64,000 nucleotides of DNA from NCBI RefSeq assembly GCF_036492425.1, contig NZ_AP025295.1:62001-126000 (forward strand), in the 5' to 3' direction. Of this stretch, positions 51,970 through 61,684 are shown in pieces. The first letter of the stretch is position 1; each line of letters opens with the position of its first letter. This DNA is from Persicobacter psychrovividus. Its GTDB lineage: Bacteria; Bacteroidota; Bacteroidia; Cytophagales; Cyclobacteriaceae. The translations under genes and the position numbers were made by a program. The notes beneath the pieces were generated by a model. It made no database searches. It saw nothing but the letters and a program-made list of their open reading frames with translations, and was not told the DNA's origin.

Positions 51970-52701
51970 ATGGAAGAAAAATTAACAAGAATAAATAAGT
52001 TTTTAAGTGAGGTAGGTTACTGTTCAAGAAGAGCAGCAGACAAACTTTTGGAACAAGGAAGAATCACGATTAATGGGAAAGTTCCTGAGCTGGGCACCAA
52101 AATCAGTGAAGCGGATGAAGTGCGTGTGGATGGCAAGGTGATCCATACCCCCAACGAAAAACCTGTTTATATTGCTTTTCACAAGCCTATTGGTATCGTT
52201 TGTACCACTGATACCCGCGTGGAAAAAGACAATATCATTGATTACATCAATTACCCGAAGCGAATTTTTCCTATTGGTCGATTGGACAAACCTTCAGAAG
52301 GGCTGATCTTTTTAACTAATGACGGCGATATTGTCAATAAAATCCTTCGTGCAAGAAATAATCACGAGAAGGAGTATATCGTAACGGTGGACAAACCCAT
52401 TACCGATGATTTTATCCGCAGCATGAGTAATGGAATTCCTATTCTCGATACTGTAACCAGGAAGTGTAAGGTTACAAAAATCACGAAATTCAAATTCAAA
52501 ATTATTCTGACACAGGGCTTGAACCGACAAATCCGAAGAATGTGTGAATACCTTGATTTCAATGTGATTAAACTGAAGCGAATCAGAATTATGAATATTG
52601 AGCTGGATATTCCTGTGGGCAAATGGCGTGATATTACACCTGCTGAACTACAGGAAATTAACCGCTTGGTTTCTGACTCCTCCAAAACCCACGACAGCTA
52701 A
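51970..52701 (+). CDS. rluF: 23S rRNA pseudouridine(2604) synthase
   Basis: About 243 residues; an N-terminal S4 RNA-binding domain ([20 protein letters not shown]), then the RsuA/RluB/E/F catalytic domain with the catalytic Asp in [10 protein letters not shown]. The C-terminal block [14 protein letters not shown] and LKRIRIMNI fits the RluF subgroup, which modifies U2604 in 23S rRNA (and may act on tRNA-Tyr). I chose the ATG at 51970, 6 nt after an AAGG; an ATG at 51964 and a TTG at 51952 are alternatives. Confidence 0.87.
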   Translation: MEEKLTRINKFLSEVGYCSRRAADKLLEQGRITINGKVPELGTKISEADEVRVDGKVIHTPNEKPVYIAFHKPIGIVCTTDTRVEKDNIIDYINYPKRIFPIGRLDKPSEGLIFLTNDGDIVNKILRARNNHEKEYIVTVDKPITDDFIRSMSNGIPILDTVTRKCKVTKITKFKFKIILTQGLNRQIRRMCEYLDFNVIKLKRIRIMNIELDIPVGKWRDITPAELQEINRLVSDSSKTHDS

Positions 52702-53207
52702 AGGCAGCAGCACATTATCCTTTAGTTTTGTCTGAAATTTCACAGCCCACAGATTAATGAGATCGGAAAGATTATACGGACCAAATATCCCATTGATCTG
52801 TCGGCCAAATAATTTAGATTATCTGATGCCCACCATCTACTTACCTTTTTAGCCATAAAAGCTTGAATGGCCTGAAAATTGATCGACATAGCACGGCACA
52901 AGGTAGCATTGATCTGTAGCTCTCCTCAGCCGTAACCATTGATTGATGATAAATGATTGCTGGAGTGATACAGGGTTCATTATTTTTAGGATCCCTTTTG
53001 AAGCCTGAAAATATGTATCCCCTTAAAAATTAGTCGGTTAATTTTTAAGCAACACATCAAAAAGATTAGTTTTCTGTCGATTTTAAAAGCAAGTATTTCG
53101 ATTGACATTAAATTGATATTAAATATAACCTATTACACTTATTGTTAATTGGATTAATTAAAAATAAGTACCTACTTTGTGGCGTAAATCATATACTAAG
53201 TCACGCC
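52702..53207. other. Non-coding region upstream of the siderophore receptor
   Basis: About 500 bp with no gene on either strand. It must contain the promoter and iron-dependent control site of the receptor operon, but I could not identify a convincing Fur-box palindrome or TAnnTTTG element. No repeats were seen. Confidence 0.5.
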
Positions 53208-55523
53208 ATGAAAAAAATCTTTACTGTATTTTTACTTTTATTAAGCATACACGCGTTTGCGCAAAGCAGCATCAGCGGAAAGGTGACCAATGAGGCCAAT
53301 CAGCCTTTACCATTTGTAAACGTAGCGATAAAAAACAGTTCAGTGGGTACCATAACCGACGAGACAGGTTTTTTTAAATTACCGCCGACAAACTCCACTT
53401 CAGGAATTTTACTTATCAGTTGCATGGGCTATGAATCTCAGGCCATTTCCTTACAGCAACTGCCGCAGAAAGAACAATTGCATATTACACTCATTGAGCG
53501 TGCCACGAAATTACAGCAGGTCGAAATTATTGGTAGAAAATCCGAAAGCTATAAAGGCGACTATACTTTTACCGCCACCAAAACTGGTATGCCTTTGAAA
53601 GATGTACCGCAATCGGTAGCTACCGTAACCAAAGAATTAATGCTTGACCAACAGGCCACAAAACTTGGCGAAGTGGTACAGAATGTGAGTGGTGTATCCC
53701 AGTTTACGGCGTATAATGATTTAACCATTCGTGGTTTTCGTTCTAAACAATCCCACCTTGTAAATGGCCTTCGGACGGCTTTCAGCTTTTGGGCGCAACC
53801 GAATGTAAATATTTATGAGAAAGTTGAGGTCATTAAAGGTCCTGCCTCTGCCATGTTTGCCAACACCCGACCAGGTGGAACGGTAAACTTCACCACAAAA
53901 AAACCGCTGCAAGTCGAGCGTAAACAGGCAAGCTTTGGCGTTGGAAGTTTTAACACCGTCAATACCAATATCGATTTCACGGGACCAATAGATAAAAGCG
54001 ACAAGTTTTTCTACCGACTCAATGCTGGTTATCAAAGTTCCGACGGATTCCGAGACATGCAGGAGTCGAAATCGTTTTACCTCGCTCCTTCGTTTTCTTT
54101 CATTCCTACCGAAAACTCCCGTTTCAACGTCGATATCGTTTATCAAAATGATGATCAAAGATTAGATCGTGGTCAAGCGGTTCCTGATCAGTCCACAGAC
54201 CTGTCTGTTACCTCAAGGACAAATTCCACAGCGAAAACCAATGACTTTATGAACCTGGCCAATTTTTATATGACCATGTCCTATAATCAAAAAATCAGTT
54301 CTTGGCTCTCCTTCAATACTTCCTACATCAAATTTAATATGAATGGCGGACTTGGCGAGCACCGAACCAACCGAAAATTCATCAGCGATCAGGAATTGGA
54401 AATGCGATACGTTCACCGCGATGAACTTGAAAACGCCGACAATATTTCTTCCTATTTTGTGGCAGAAGCAAACACAGGGGCGATCAAACATACTATTTTG
54501 GCAGGTCTGGATTACAGCCTAAAAACTTATGATAAAAGTGAATGGGTGGCTATTGGTGAAAAAGACGGCGTAGATAATTACAAATTCTTTGCCCCCGACA
54601 ATGGCTTTGCTGATATTGACACCTACAACAGAAGCGTGGAAATTGCCCGAAATGGAAGTGCCTACACTCAGAATCACACCATTGGCTATTATATTCAGGA
54701 TCAGATTCAGTATAACAAATTGCAGCTGCTTTTAGGCCTGCGCAAGGAGTTTTATACAGATACCCGACTTGAAAACGGTCAGGAACAGGATAAAAATCAA
54801 ACCGCTTTACTTCCCCGAATCGGGCTTGTATTCGCCCTTACCCCTCAAATAAACTTTTATGGAACCTATACTGAAGGCTTCGAACCTCAGGATTACAAAT
54901 TAAACACTGAGCAAAACGGTGGGCCATTTGATCCTTTGAAGTCCGCCATGTTTGAGGTGGGCACCAAAGGCGAATTCTATGACGGAAAACTCTCCGCCAC
55001 CATTGCGGCTTATCAGATTAATGTGGATAATGTATTAGTGAAAGATCCTTACGATCCTGATAAATTGGAACAGCGTGGTGGCGAAACATCCAAAGGTGTT
55101 GAATTCGACCTGTCTGGCCAACTGACGAAAAATTTTAACCTGACGGCAAACTATGCTTACAATCATGCAAGCATTACTGCCTCTGACGATCCTTCGGAAA
55201 TCGGTCGACAAAAAGAAAATGCCCCTTACAATCAGGGTGGTTTCTGGCTGAAATATCAGGTGGTTTCAGGAAAAGCCAAAGGACTCGGTTTTGGCTTTGG
55301 CGGCCACTACGTTGGCGACCGACTTACCAATGTGGAAGGACTGACCTTCGAAAACTATACCCTGTTTGATGCTGGCATATATTATCAGCTTGATAAGATG
55401 CGCGTTTCTGCTAACCTGAAAAATATCTTCGATCAAGAATATTACATCGGTGGCTATGGTTATGACAGATTGTTCCCTGGAAGACCACGAAACTTCATGG
55501 TCAATCTATCATTCAAAATCTAA
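53208..55523 (+). CDS. TonB-dependent siderophore receptor
   Basis: 771 residues from the ATG at 53208 (MKKIFTVFLLLL). Signal peptide cut after FAQ; CarboxypepD_reg-like domain at ~20-105 (ISGKVTNEANQPLPFVNV); plug at ~120-230 with PQSVATVTKELM and VVQNVSGVSQF; then a 22-strand barrel ending MVNLSFKI. Features such as AMFANTRPGGTVNFTTKKP are typical of siderophore (ferric-chelate) receptors. Imports a ferri-siderophore across the outer membrane using TonB energy. The PepSY protein 8 bp downstream is its probable operon partner. Iron control is expected but not visible. Confidence 0.92.
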   Translation: MKKIFTVFLLLLSIHAFAQSSISGKVTNEANQPLPFVNVAIKNSSVGTITDETGFFKLPPTNSTSGILLISCMGYESQAISLQQLPQKEQLHITLIERATKLQQVEIIGRKSESYKGDYTFTATKTGMPLKDVPQSVATVTKELMLDQQATKLGEVVQNVSGVSQFTAYNDLTIRGFRSKQSHLVNGLRTAFSFWAQPNVNIYEKVEVIKGPASAMFANTRPGGTVNFTTKKPLQVERKQASFGVGSFNTVNTNIDFTGPIDKSDKFFYRLNAGYQSSDGFRDMQESKSFYLAPSFSFIPTENSRFNVDIVYQNDDQRLDRGQAVPDQSTDLSVTSRTNSTAKTNDFMNLANFYMTMSYNQKISSWLSFNTSYIKFNMNGGLGEHRTNRKFISDQELEMRYVHRDELENADNISSYFVAEANTGAIKHTILAGLDYSLKTYDKSEWVAIGEKDGVDNYKFFAPDNGFADIDTYNRSVEIARNGSAYTQNHTIGYYIQDQIQYNKLQLLLGLRKEFYTDTRLENGQEQDKNQTALLPRIGLVFALTPQINFYGTYTEGFEPQDYKLNTEQNGGPFDPLKSAMFEVGTKGEFYDGKLSATIAAYQINVDNVLVKDPYDPDKLEQRGGETSKGVEFDLSGQLTKNFNLTANYAYNHASITASDDPSEIGRQKENAPYNQGGFWLKYQVVSGKAKGLGFGFGGHYVGDRLTNVEGLTFENYTLFDAGIYYQLDKMRVSANLKNIFDQEYYIGGYGYDRLFPGRPRNFMVNLSFKI

Positions 55524-55531
55524 ACTGGAGC

Positions 55532-56797
55532 ATGAAGAAAATTTGGGCATGGCACAGTTGGCTGGGACTGTATAGTGGGCTGGTGATCATTATCCTAAGT
55601 ATTACGGGAAGTTTGGCCATTTTCAAAAATGAAATTGATCAAACGTTGAACCCTGCACTCTATCAGGTAAAATCCACAGCGGTAGATCAATTGCCGCAAG
55701 CTCAAATTCAAGCAATAGTTCAGCGTTTTGAAAACGTTACGAATTACGCTGTAAACATTAGCCGTGACCCGAAAAGGTCATGGCTTTTGAGTTTATATCA
55801 GAAAAATGAACACACCGGACAAAAAGACTGCACGGAAATATTTATCGATCCGTATTCAGGTAAGGTTTTAGGGCAAAGAGACCGATACAAGACGTTTTCT
55901 TATACTTTACGAACATTACACATTCGACTGTTTAATCAGTGGTATGGCAGACAGCTGGTCGGTCTTGCAGGAATATGCCTTTTAATTTCGACCATTTTAG
56001 GGGTCATTATCTATAGCCCCTTCATGAAAAAACAGAAATTTGGGCAGTTTAAACGCAAGAAGAAAAGGTACAATGACTGGCATAAGTACCTGGGAATTAT
56101 CGCCTTATTCTTCAACTTCATGATGGCTGTTACAGGTGCCTATCTTGGCTTTCAGCCGTGGATAAAACAGCACATTTATCGTCCGCCTTCACCACAAAAA
56201 AGCATCATAGCAAACGCTAAAGTCAGCCTGCAGGACGAACGGAAAATACCGATTAATTATGCAGATGTTAGCGCAAAAGCTTTTGGGATTTTTACTTCTG
56301 CTGATCAGCTACGGATTCAATACGCAAAGGCAGGAAATGGAAACATTGAGGTCGCGGTAAATATGGAGGGGGCCTGTTATGATCCTTTCTGTAATTGGCT
56401 TCTGTTGGACAAAGCCGATTTAAAGGTTCTCGATAAATTTGATGTTAAAACAGCAACTGCGGCAGCAAAATGGTATTACCTTCCCGAAGGTTTACATTTT
56501 GGTCAGTTTGGGGGAGTATTACTGAAAGTAATTTACAGCATATTTGGCTTAATTACGGGCTTCCTGTCAATTTCAGGCTATATTATCTATCTTAAAAGAG
56601 CCAAAAAGAAGCGGCTGAAGAAAGGTAAAAAAATCGTTTGGGGAACATTTATTGGCTTACTAATGATCCTGACACTGCTGTTTTTCATCAGTCAAAAAAT
56701 AGCCGTAAGCCGCCTGTTACTATGGAGCAGCCCAATGGGTTGGGCCGCTTTAATAATCATGATTTTGTTGGTGTATCGCCAGAACAGCCGAAAATAA
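55532..56797 (+). CDS. PepSY-associated membrane protein
   Basis: 421 residues with N-terminal HSWLGLYSGLVIIILSITGSLAIF (first membrane helix with the conserved HxxxG pattern), two more helices around 140-160 and 185-205, a periplasmic region (~205-325), and two or three helices in the C-terminal third. This matches the PepSY_TM family of putative ferric-siderophore reductases. With the TonB receptor 8 bp upstream it forms a typical uptake/reduction pair: the reductase would free iron from the siderophore at the inner membrane. Confidence 0.88.
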   Translation: MKKIWAWHSWLGLYSGLVIIILSITGSLAIFKNEIDQTLNPALYQVKSTAVDQLPQAQIQAIVQRFENVTNYAVNISRDPKRSWLLSLYQKNEHTGQKDCTEIFIDPYSGKVLGQRDRYKTFSYTLRTLHIRLFNQWYGRQLVGLAGICLLISTILGVIIYSPFMKKQKFGQFKRKKKRYNDWHKYLGIIALFFNFMMAVTGAYLGFQPWIKQHIYRPPSPQKSIIANAKVSLQDERKIPINYADVSAKAFGIFTSADQLRIQYAKAGNGNIEVAVNMEGACYDPFCNWLLLDKADLKVLDKFDVKTATAAAKWYYLPEGLHFGQFGGVLLKVIYSIFGLITGFLSISGYIIYLKRAKKKRLKKGKKIVWGTFIGLLMILTLLFFISQKIAVSRLLLWSSPMGWAALIIMILLVYRQNSRK

Positions 56798-56832
56798 AAA
56801 CCTGTTTTTCAGCCCATGATAACACCTGTAAA

Positions 56833-57213
56833 TTAGTTGGTTTCTTCTTTTGAAGTGGCCTTCAAGCCATCAAAAATCCGTTTGGCTGCCATACTCCAAA
56901 TGCGCTTGTTGTATGATTTAGAATTCTCGAAATAGGTGGCGTATTCTTCATGGCTCATCTGCCCCATGACCATCCCCAACACTGAAAATTTGATCGAAGA
57001 TTCTTTTAGCAATAGCGTGTCAATTTGTTGTTTGAGTTTGGAATCCTCAACACGTTCCAAATCGAAATGAACCGATCCGAAATACTCACGGACCAATATC
57101 AGCAAATGATCATTTAGCGCTTTAAGGATAGGCCGAAGGGTTTCATTCTGAAATGATAGTTTAACTTTATCTGATGGTAAAATTCCTTTAATCTCAGGAC
57201 GTATATGTATCAT
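56833..57213 (-). CDS. Small conserved Bacteroidota protein, unknown
   Basis: 126 residues, soluble and mostly helical, beginning MIHIRPEIKGILPSDKVKLS. The stretch NETLRPILKALND and FSVLGMVMGQMSHEEYATY recall a small family found in flavobacteria, sometimes mislabelled as glyoxalase; I know of no experimental function. Single gene, convergent to the PepSY gene, downstream of the carbonic anhydrase terminator. Confidence 0.7.
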   Translation of the reverse strand: MIHIRPEIKGILPSDKVKLSFQNETLRPILKALNDHLLILVREYFGSVHFDLERVEDSKLKQQIDTLLLKESSIKFSVLGMVMGQMSHEEYATYFENSKSYNKRIWSMAAKRIFDGLKATSKEETN

Positions 57214-57263
57214 TGAATTAAGCTTTAATTTATAACTTAACTACATGTACGAAAAAAAGTAAA

Positions 57264-57293
57264 AATGCTTCAAAATTTGACCTTTGAAGCATT
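57264..57293. terminator. Terminator of the carbonic anhydrase gene
   Basis: 11-bp perfect stem AATGCTTCAAA / TTTGAAGCATT (57264-57274, 57283-57293) with an 8-nt loop and T tracts on both sides, 24 bp beyond the stop of the leftward gene at 57317. Confidence 0.85.
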
Positions 57294-57316
57294 GATTTTT
57301 TATAAAAAGTCCGATT

Positions 57317-57943
57317 TTAATCTAAATGATAGATTTCCATGATGTCTTTCATCTTCTCATTCATGTTCATATCAAGGTCAATTAGTTTCCCTGATTGAAT
57401 ATCGAATACCCAACCATGAATATCCAGCTGACCGCTATTGAAGGCCCGCTGAACACAGGCGGTCTTCAGTACATTAATACATTGCTCTTGCACATTAAGC
57501 TCTACCAATCGCTTATATCTTGCCGTTTCGTCTGTAATAGCATTGAGTTCTTCTTTATGAAGTCGGTAAACATCCCGAATATTTCGAAGGTATGGATTTA
57601 GAATGCCCAGATCAGCAGATTGCATCGCCGCCATTACACCGCCACAGAAATAGTGCCCCACAACAATAATTTGTTTGACTTTCAAATGCACTACAGCATA
57701 TTCCAACACCGACTGTGAACCCAAATCAATATTGGACACCATATTCGCTATGTTTCTATAGACAAATATATCCCCTGGATGTGCTCCCGTAATTTCTTCT
57801 GCAGTAACACGGCTGTCGGAACAACCGATATACAAAATCTCGGGGCTTTGTCCTTTTGATAAATTCTCAAAGTAGTTGTCATCCACTTTTAATTTATCAG
57901 CTACCCACTTTTTGTTATTTTCAAAGATTAATTCCAGATTCAT
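57317..57943 (-). CDS. Beta-class carbonic anhydrase
   Basis: 208 residues. Interconverts CO2 and bicarbonate in the cytoplasm. All four zinc-site residues are visible: Cys41, Asp43 and Arg45 in CSDSRV, His97 and Cys100 in VVGHYFCGG. HPGDIFVYRNIANMV is the family's conserved stretch. Single gene with its own terminator and a 217-bp upstream gap. Normal length for the class. Confidence 0.95.
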   Translation of the reverse strand: MNLELIFENNKKWVADKLKVDDNYFENLSKGQSPEILYIGCSDSRVTAEEITGAHPGDIFVYRNIANMVSNIDLGSQSVLEYAVVHLKVKQIIVVGHYFCGGVMAAMQSADLGILNPYLRNIRDVYRLHKEELNAITDETARYKRLVELNVQEQCINVLKTACVQRAFNSGQLDIHGWVFDIQSGKLIDLDMNMNEKMKDIMEIYHLD

Positions 57944-58160
57944 ATCGGATCGTTAAGATTATCATTTGGATAAATAATCCAAAACATATTTTGCATGTAA
58001 AAATAGCATATTTTGAAAATACTCGCCAAATTTTGAGAAGCATTCATTCCTATACTACCTACATATAGATTATGCTTTAAATATCAGATGAAAAAATCGC
58101 AAACACACTGATATAACTCATTGAGTATTACATTTCAGCTATCCGAGTACCTTTACAGAT

Positions 58161-58661
58161 ATGAAAGAACAAAAAAACATCGCGTTGAAAACCATTGCAC
58201 CCATATTACTGATTGGAGCAAAAGAGCCAACCACCCTGAGAAACTTGCAAGATCCTGCTAAAATTTGGCGGTTCTTTAAACCATTGGTGAAGCATATCGA
58301 GGCGTATGAGCAAAATCGGTTCTACTCCACTTTTAGAGCCAGTGCCCCATTGGCTGGTCCCGGTTTCATGGACATCCCCATTGAACGCTGGGCAGCAGTT
58401 AAGGGGCAGCACGAAGAACAATCATTGCCTGATGGTTTAGCCTATTCACAAATTGAGGGAGGTTTATATGCCACCTACACCTACCAGGGGCGGGCAGCCG
58501 ACTTCAATAAAAGCCTGGAAAACTTTCGTGAGCAATATTTAGCTTCGTCAGGCTATGAATGGGATTGGAGCCGAGCACAATTTGAAACTTTCGATTCAAA
58601 CTATGATCCATTGAATGAACAATCCACCGAGGAGATTTGGATTCCCATTATTAAAAAATAG
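58161..58661 (+). CDS. GyrI-like small-molecule-binding protein
   Basis: 166 residues forming a single SHS2/GyrI-like effector domain, of the type found C-terminal in AraC regulators but here alone with no DNA-binding part. Pattern includes LKTIAPILLIGAKEPT at the start, IEGGLYATYTYQG and the ending EEIWIPIIKK, both typical. Free-standing members may bind drugs or metabolites, but none is assigned here. Its own terminator follows. Confidence 0.78.
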   Translation: MKEQKNIALKTIAPILLIGAKEPTTLRNLQDPAKIWRFFKPLVKHIEAYEQNRFYSTFRASAPLAGPGFMDIPIERWAAVKGQHEEQSLPDGLAYSQIEGGLYATYTYQGRAADFNKSLENFREQYLASSGYEWDWSRAQFETFDSNYDPLNEQSTEEIWIPIIKK

Positions 58662-58683
58662 TGACAAATTGCATTAAAACAAT

Positions 58684-58707
58684 AAGACCCGGATAAATCC
58701 GGGTCTT
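58684..58707 (+). terminator. Terminator of the GyrI-like gene
   Basis: Perfect 10-bp stem AAGACCCGGA / TCCGGGTCTT with a TAAA loop, 20 bp past the stop at 58661. The T tail is short. Confidence 0.8.
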
Positions 58708-59258
58708 TCAAACTGTCAATTTTTTTTGACGTAACACTACAAGTTTAGAGTATTTCTGAAGTCAACGCTTAAATGTCTCCAGACGTCCTCAAATTATTGG
58801 CATCCCATCGATCATTTCAAGAATACCTCTTACATTTCCTTACAAATATCGTATAAATATTTGACTTTTCAACACCCCAAAAGATTAAGCCCCTATCCAA
58901 AACTAAGGCGAATTATGCACTCATCAAATAGCAATAACCTATAAATCAACCTCTTAACTCCATTTATATAAACTTTTTAAGATGAAAAATATTAAAAAAA
59001 AGTTTGAAAATAAATAATTTCCAAAGTCATCTAAAGCATATTCTTAACCTGCCTACGCCGCATTTCTTAAGTAGCTAATATGGATTGCAACAAATAGGTA
59101 TTGCTTGATTATGATTTCAAAATAACAAAATCAACTATCATTTATAATTATAATTATTTCACTTTTTATAAATACCCATCATGATATTCATAAATAGTAT
59201 CAATTATTAATAAAGCATATTTTAATTATGCCATTTATTGACTACTTGCTGATAATTA
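58708..59258. other. AT-rich non-coding island with a partial copy of the neighbouring gene's 3' end
   Basis: About 550 bp of very AT-rich sequence without a gene. At 58744-58764 there is a 19-of-21 match to 59263-59283, which is the end of the next leftward gene. On the minus strand both copies can encode DFRNTL before a stop. This suggests a decayed duplicate or shared element end. Confidence 0.5.
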
Positions 59259-59885
59259 TCATCTTAAAGTATTTCTGAAGTCAGCCAAAATAAAAGAGAA
59301 CAATTTGATCTGTTCTGCATCGATATAAATTGCGTAGGGGCGCTGATAACATTGATGGTTGACAAGTGCTATTTTTTCCAACAAAATTGAAAAATGCGTG
59401 GGAAATGGGAGCTTCAATAATGAAAATATAATCTGACAACGCTCGACAATATTCAATTTTTCATAATTTTCGTACAGCGACTCCCGAAACTCTTCTTGGG
59501 TCATTAATTGAACATTTCTAATAACCAGTCGACTATCAAACTGCACGTGCCCACTTTGTATTTCCGCAAAAGGAATCTGATCTACCAAGCTTTGGAAAAT
59601 GTGACTTACCAATTCAAGCAGGTGATTGAAACAGCGACTATATTCCTTGATCATTTTTTTGCAAGCGCGCTCAAAGAGCAAAATCTTTTTTTGTTCAAAA
59701 GCGGGATTTTTAAAACTGAAGCCTACTTCTATTCGGTTGCTCAATCCGATCCCCATCAGGTTTTTTTGCTGGTTCAACAGTTTTGAAATCCCCAACATTT
59801 TTGAAACAGACTCCTCAATTTCCGCCATCAGCCAGCAAATTTTTCGGCTATTAGTGAATGATAACTTTGGGTCAAAAACGCTCAT
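59259..59885 (-). CDS. Orphan protein of unknown function
   Basis: 208 residues, no signal peptide, no membrane helix, predominantly helical with five Cys. It starts MSVFDPKLSFTNSRKICWLM and ends ILADFRNTLR. I recognise no family. Long, very AT-rich non-coding stretches lie on both sides (58708-59258 and 59886-60334), unlike the compact gene spacing of the rest of the window, and its 3' end has a partial copy ~520 bp downstream (58744-58764). These are signs of an acquired or decaying accessory gene. Confidence 0.55.
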   Translation of the reverse strand: MSVFDPKLSFTNSRKICWLMAEIEESVSKMLGISKLLNQQKNLMGIGLSNRIEVGFSFKNPAFEQKKILLFERACKKMIKEYSRCFNHLLELVSHIFQSLVDQIPFAEIQSGHVQFDSRLVIRNVQLMTQEEFRESLYENYEKLNIVERCQIIFSLLKLPFPTHFSILLEKIALVNHQCYQRPYAIYIDAEQIKLFSFILADFRNTLR

Positions 59886-60334
59886 ATTAAAAAATGTATT
59901 ATATCAATGCACAACTGAAACAATTAAATATAAGATAATATTTGAGGATTCAGTATTCTTAAGCGAAATAACAAAAAACAATTTGCAGTATTCTTGTTGA
60001 ATATTGTCTTAAATAAATAATACTAATATGGGAATACTGCAATACCCATCGGTTGGTAATGAAAATTTAAACTATTTTTATACTATTCCAAATAAGTAAT
60101 TAACACACTACATATCAGTCACTTACCTACACTACCTCAAAACAACGACCTCGAATACTCCAAAACAGCGCAATTCCCTTTTTCCATTTATAATTAAATA
60201 TTACCACTCGCCGATAAAAACAAGCAGTCTAAAAATAGTTTATTGAATATGCCTTTGTAAACACTTACAATTGTATCAAGCTTGAATATCCAATCAAGTG
60301 GAAATCTATTTACTTTAATCTTATCCAATAATTG
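59886..60334. other. AT-rich non-coding region
   Basis: About 450 bp with no gene. It must contain the promoters of the leftward orphan gene and the rightward protease operon, but no clean motif was found. Confidence 0.5.
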
Positions 60335-61651
60335 ATGAAAAGGGTACTAAGTTTAGTGTTTTGTTGTCTATGCTATTTCCAGATCATGGCACAGGACACT
60401 CAAATCAAATTTGAAGAATATGACTTGCCGAATGGTCTTCATGTTATTCTGCACCAGGATCAATCCACACCAAATGTGCAGGTATCGGTAGGATACCATG
60501 TTGGTAGTAAAAATGAAGTAGAACACCGTACAGGTTTCGCCCATTTCTTTGAGCACCTGCTTTTCGAAGGCTCAAAAAATATTAAACGAGGAGAATTTGA
60601 CAAATACTGCTCGAATGCGGGGGGGTATAACAACGCCTACACTACGCAGGATATGACTTTCTATTATGACAAATTCCCTGCTCACCAATGGAAATTGGGA
60701 TTGTGGTTGGAGTCAGAGCGCATGTTGCATGCAAATATTCTACAAATTGGTGTTGATACACAACGTAAAGTGGTGAAGGAAGAAAAACGCATGCGTTACG
60801 CTCGTCCTTATGGTACATTCCTTGACCAATTGATGAAGCATACTTATAAGGTACACCCTTATGCCCACACACCAATTGGTTCTATGGAAGATTTGAACCA
60901 GGCAAAATTGGAAGAGTTCATGAACTTTTACAATCACTATTATGTACCAAACAACGCGGTATTGGTGATTGCGGGTGATTTCAATATCAAATCAGTAAAA
61001 GCGGAGATCAATACTTATTTCAAAGATATCCCTAAAGGAGAGAAAGAAATTGTTCGTCCTACGGTTCAGGAGCCAGCGCAAACCACAGAAATCAGAGATG
61101 TTGTTTATGATAACATCACCCTTCCAGGGGTATTCATGGGCTACCGCACACCAGGCGTAGCGAGCAAAGATTATCAGGCCGTTCAGTTGTTCATTTCAGT
61201 ATTGGCCAACGGAGCATCCTCACGTATGTATAAGCAAATTGTCGATAAAGAGCAAATTGCCATGGCGAGTGAATTATTCAACCTCGATCTTGAATACGAA
61301 TCAAATTCGATTGTTTACTCTATCGCAAGTCAGGGTGTAAATCCTAACGATCTTGAAAAGAGCATCGACAAAGTGGTTGATAATGCAGTTGAGAATGGCA
61401 TTACGCAAAAAGAACTGGACAAAGCAAAAAATATTGCGGAAGCAGAATATTTGAAATCGTTGAGCAAAATGGACGATATCAGCCAGATGTTAGCGAAAAA
61501 CTACATTTTTAAAGGGAACACTGGAGCAATCAATACGACCCTGAATGACATCCGTTCAGTAAGCCTTGATGATATTTCACGCGTAGCGAAAAAATATTTC
61601 GTCAAGGATAACCGTGTTGTATTGCAATACTTGCCTAAGACGCAAAAATAA
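60335..61651 (+). CDS. M16 zinc protease, catalytic subunit
   Basis: 438 residues from the ATG at 60335 (the frame's TTG three bases earlier is unlikely). Signal peptide cut near MAQ (~20). Inverted zinc motif H70-x2-E73-H74 (AHFFEHLLFEG) and a downstream Glu in VVKEEKRMRYA, as in M16 pitrilysin-family subunits. Periplasmic peptidase, the active half of a two-gene pair, 33 bp before the second subunit gene. Such pairs form a clam-shaped heterodimer that degrades peptides. Confidence 0.92.
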   Translation: MKRVLSLVFCCLCYFQIMAQDTQIKFEEYDLPNGLHVILHQDQSTPNVQVSVGYHVGSKNEVEHRTGFAHFFEHLLFEGSKNIKRGEFDKYCSNAGGYNNAYTTQDMTFYYDKFPAHQWKLGLWLESERMLHANILQIGVDTQRKVVKEEKRMRYARPYGTFLDQLMKHTYKVHPYAHTPIGSMEDLNQAKLEEFMNFYNHYYVPNNAVLVIAGDFNIKSVKAEINTYFKDIPKGEKEIVRPTVQEPAQTTEIRDVVYDNITLPGVFMGYRTPGVASKDYQAVQLFISVLANGASSRMYKQIVDKEQIAMASELFNLDLEYESNSIVYSIASQGVNPNDLEKSIDKVVDNAVENGITQKELDKAKNIAEAEYLKSLSKMDDISQMLAKNYIFKGNTGAINTTLNDIRSVSLDDISRVAKKYFVKDNRVVLQYLPKTQK

Positions 61652-61684
61652 TCCTCTATTCTTAGCGAAAATAAACTTATAGAA

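Noticed and set aside
52702-53207. Fur box in front of the siderophore receptor
   Set aside because: No inverted repeat close enough to a Fur consensus could be identified by eye.
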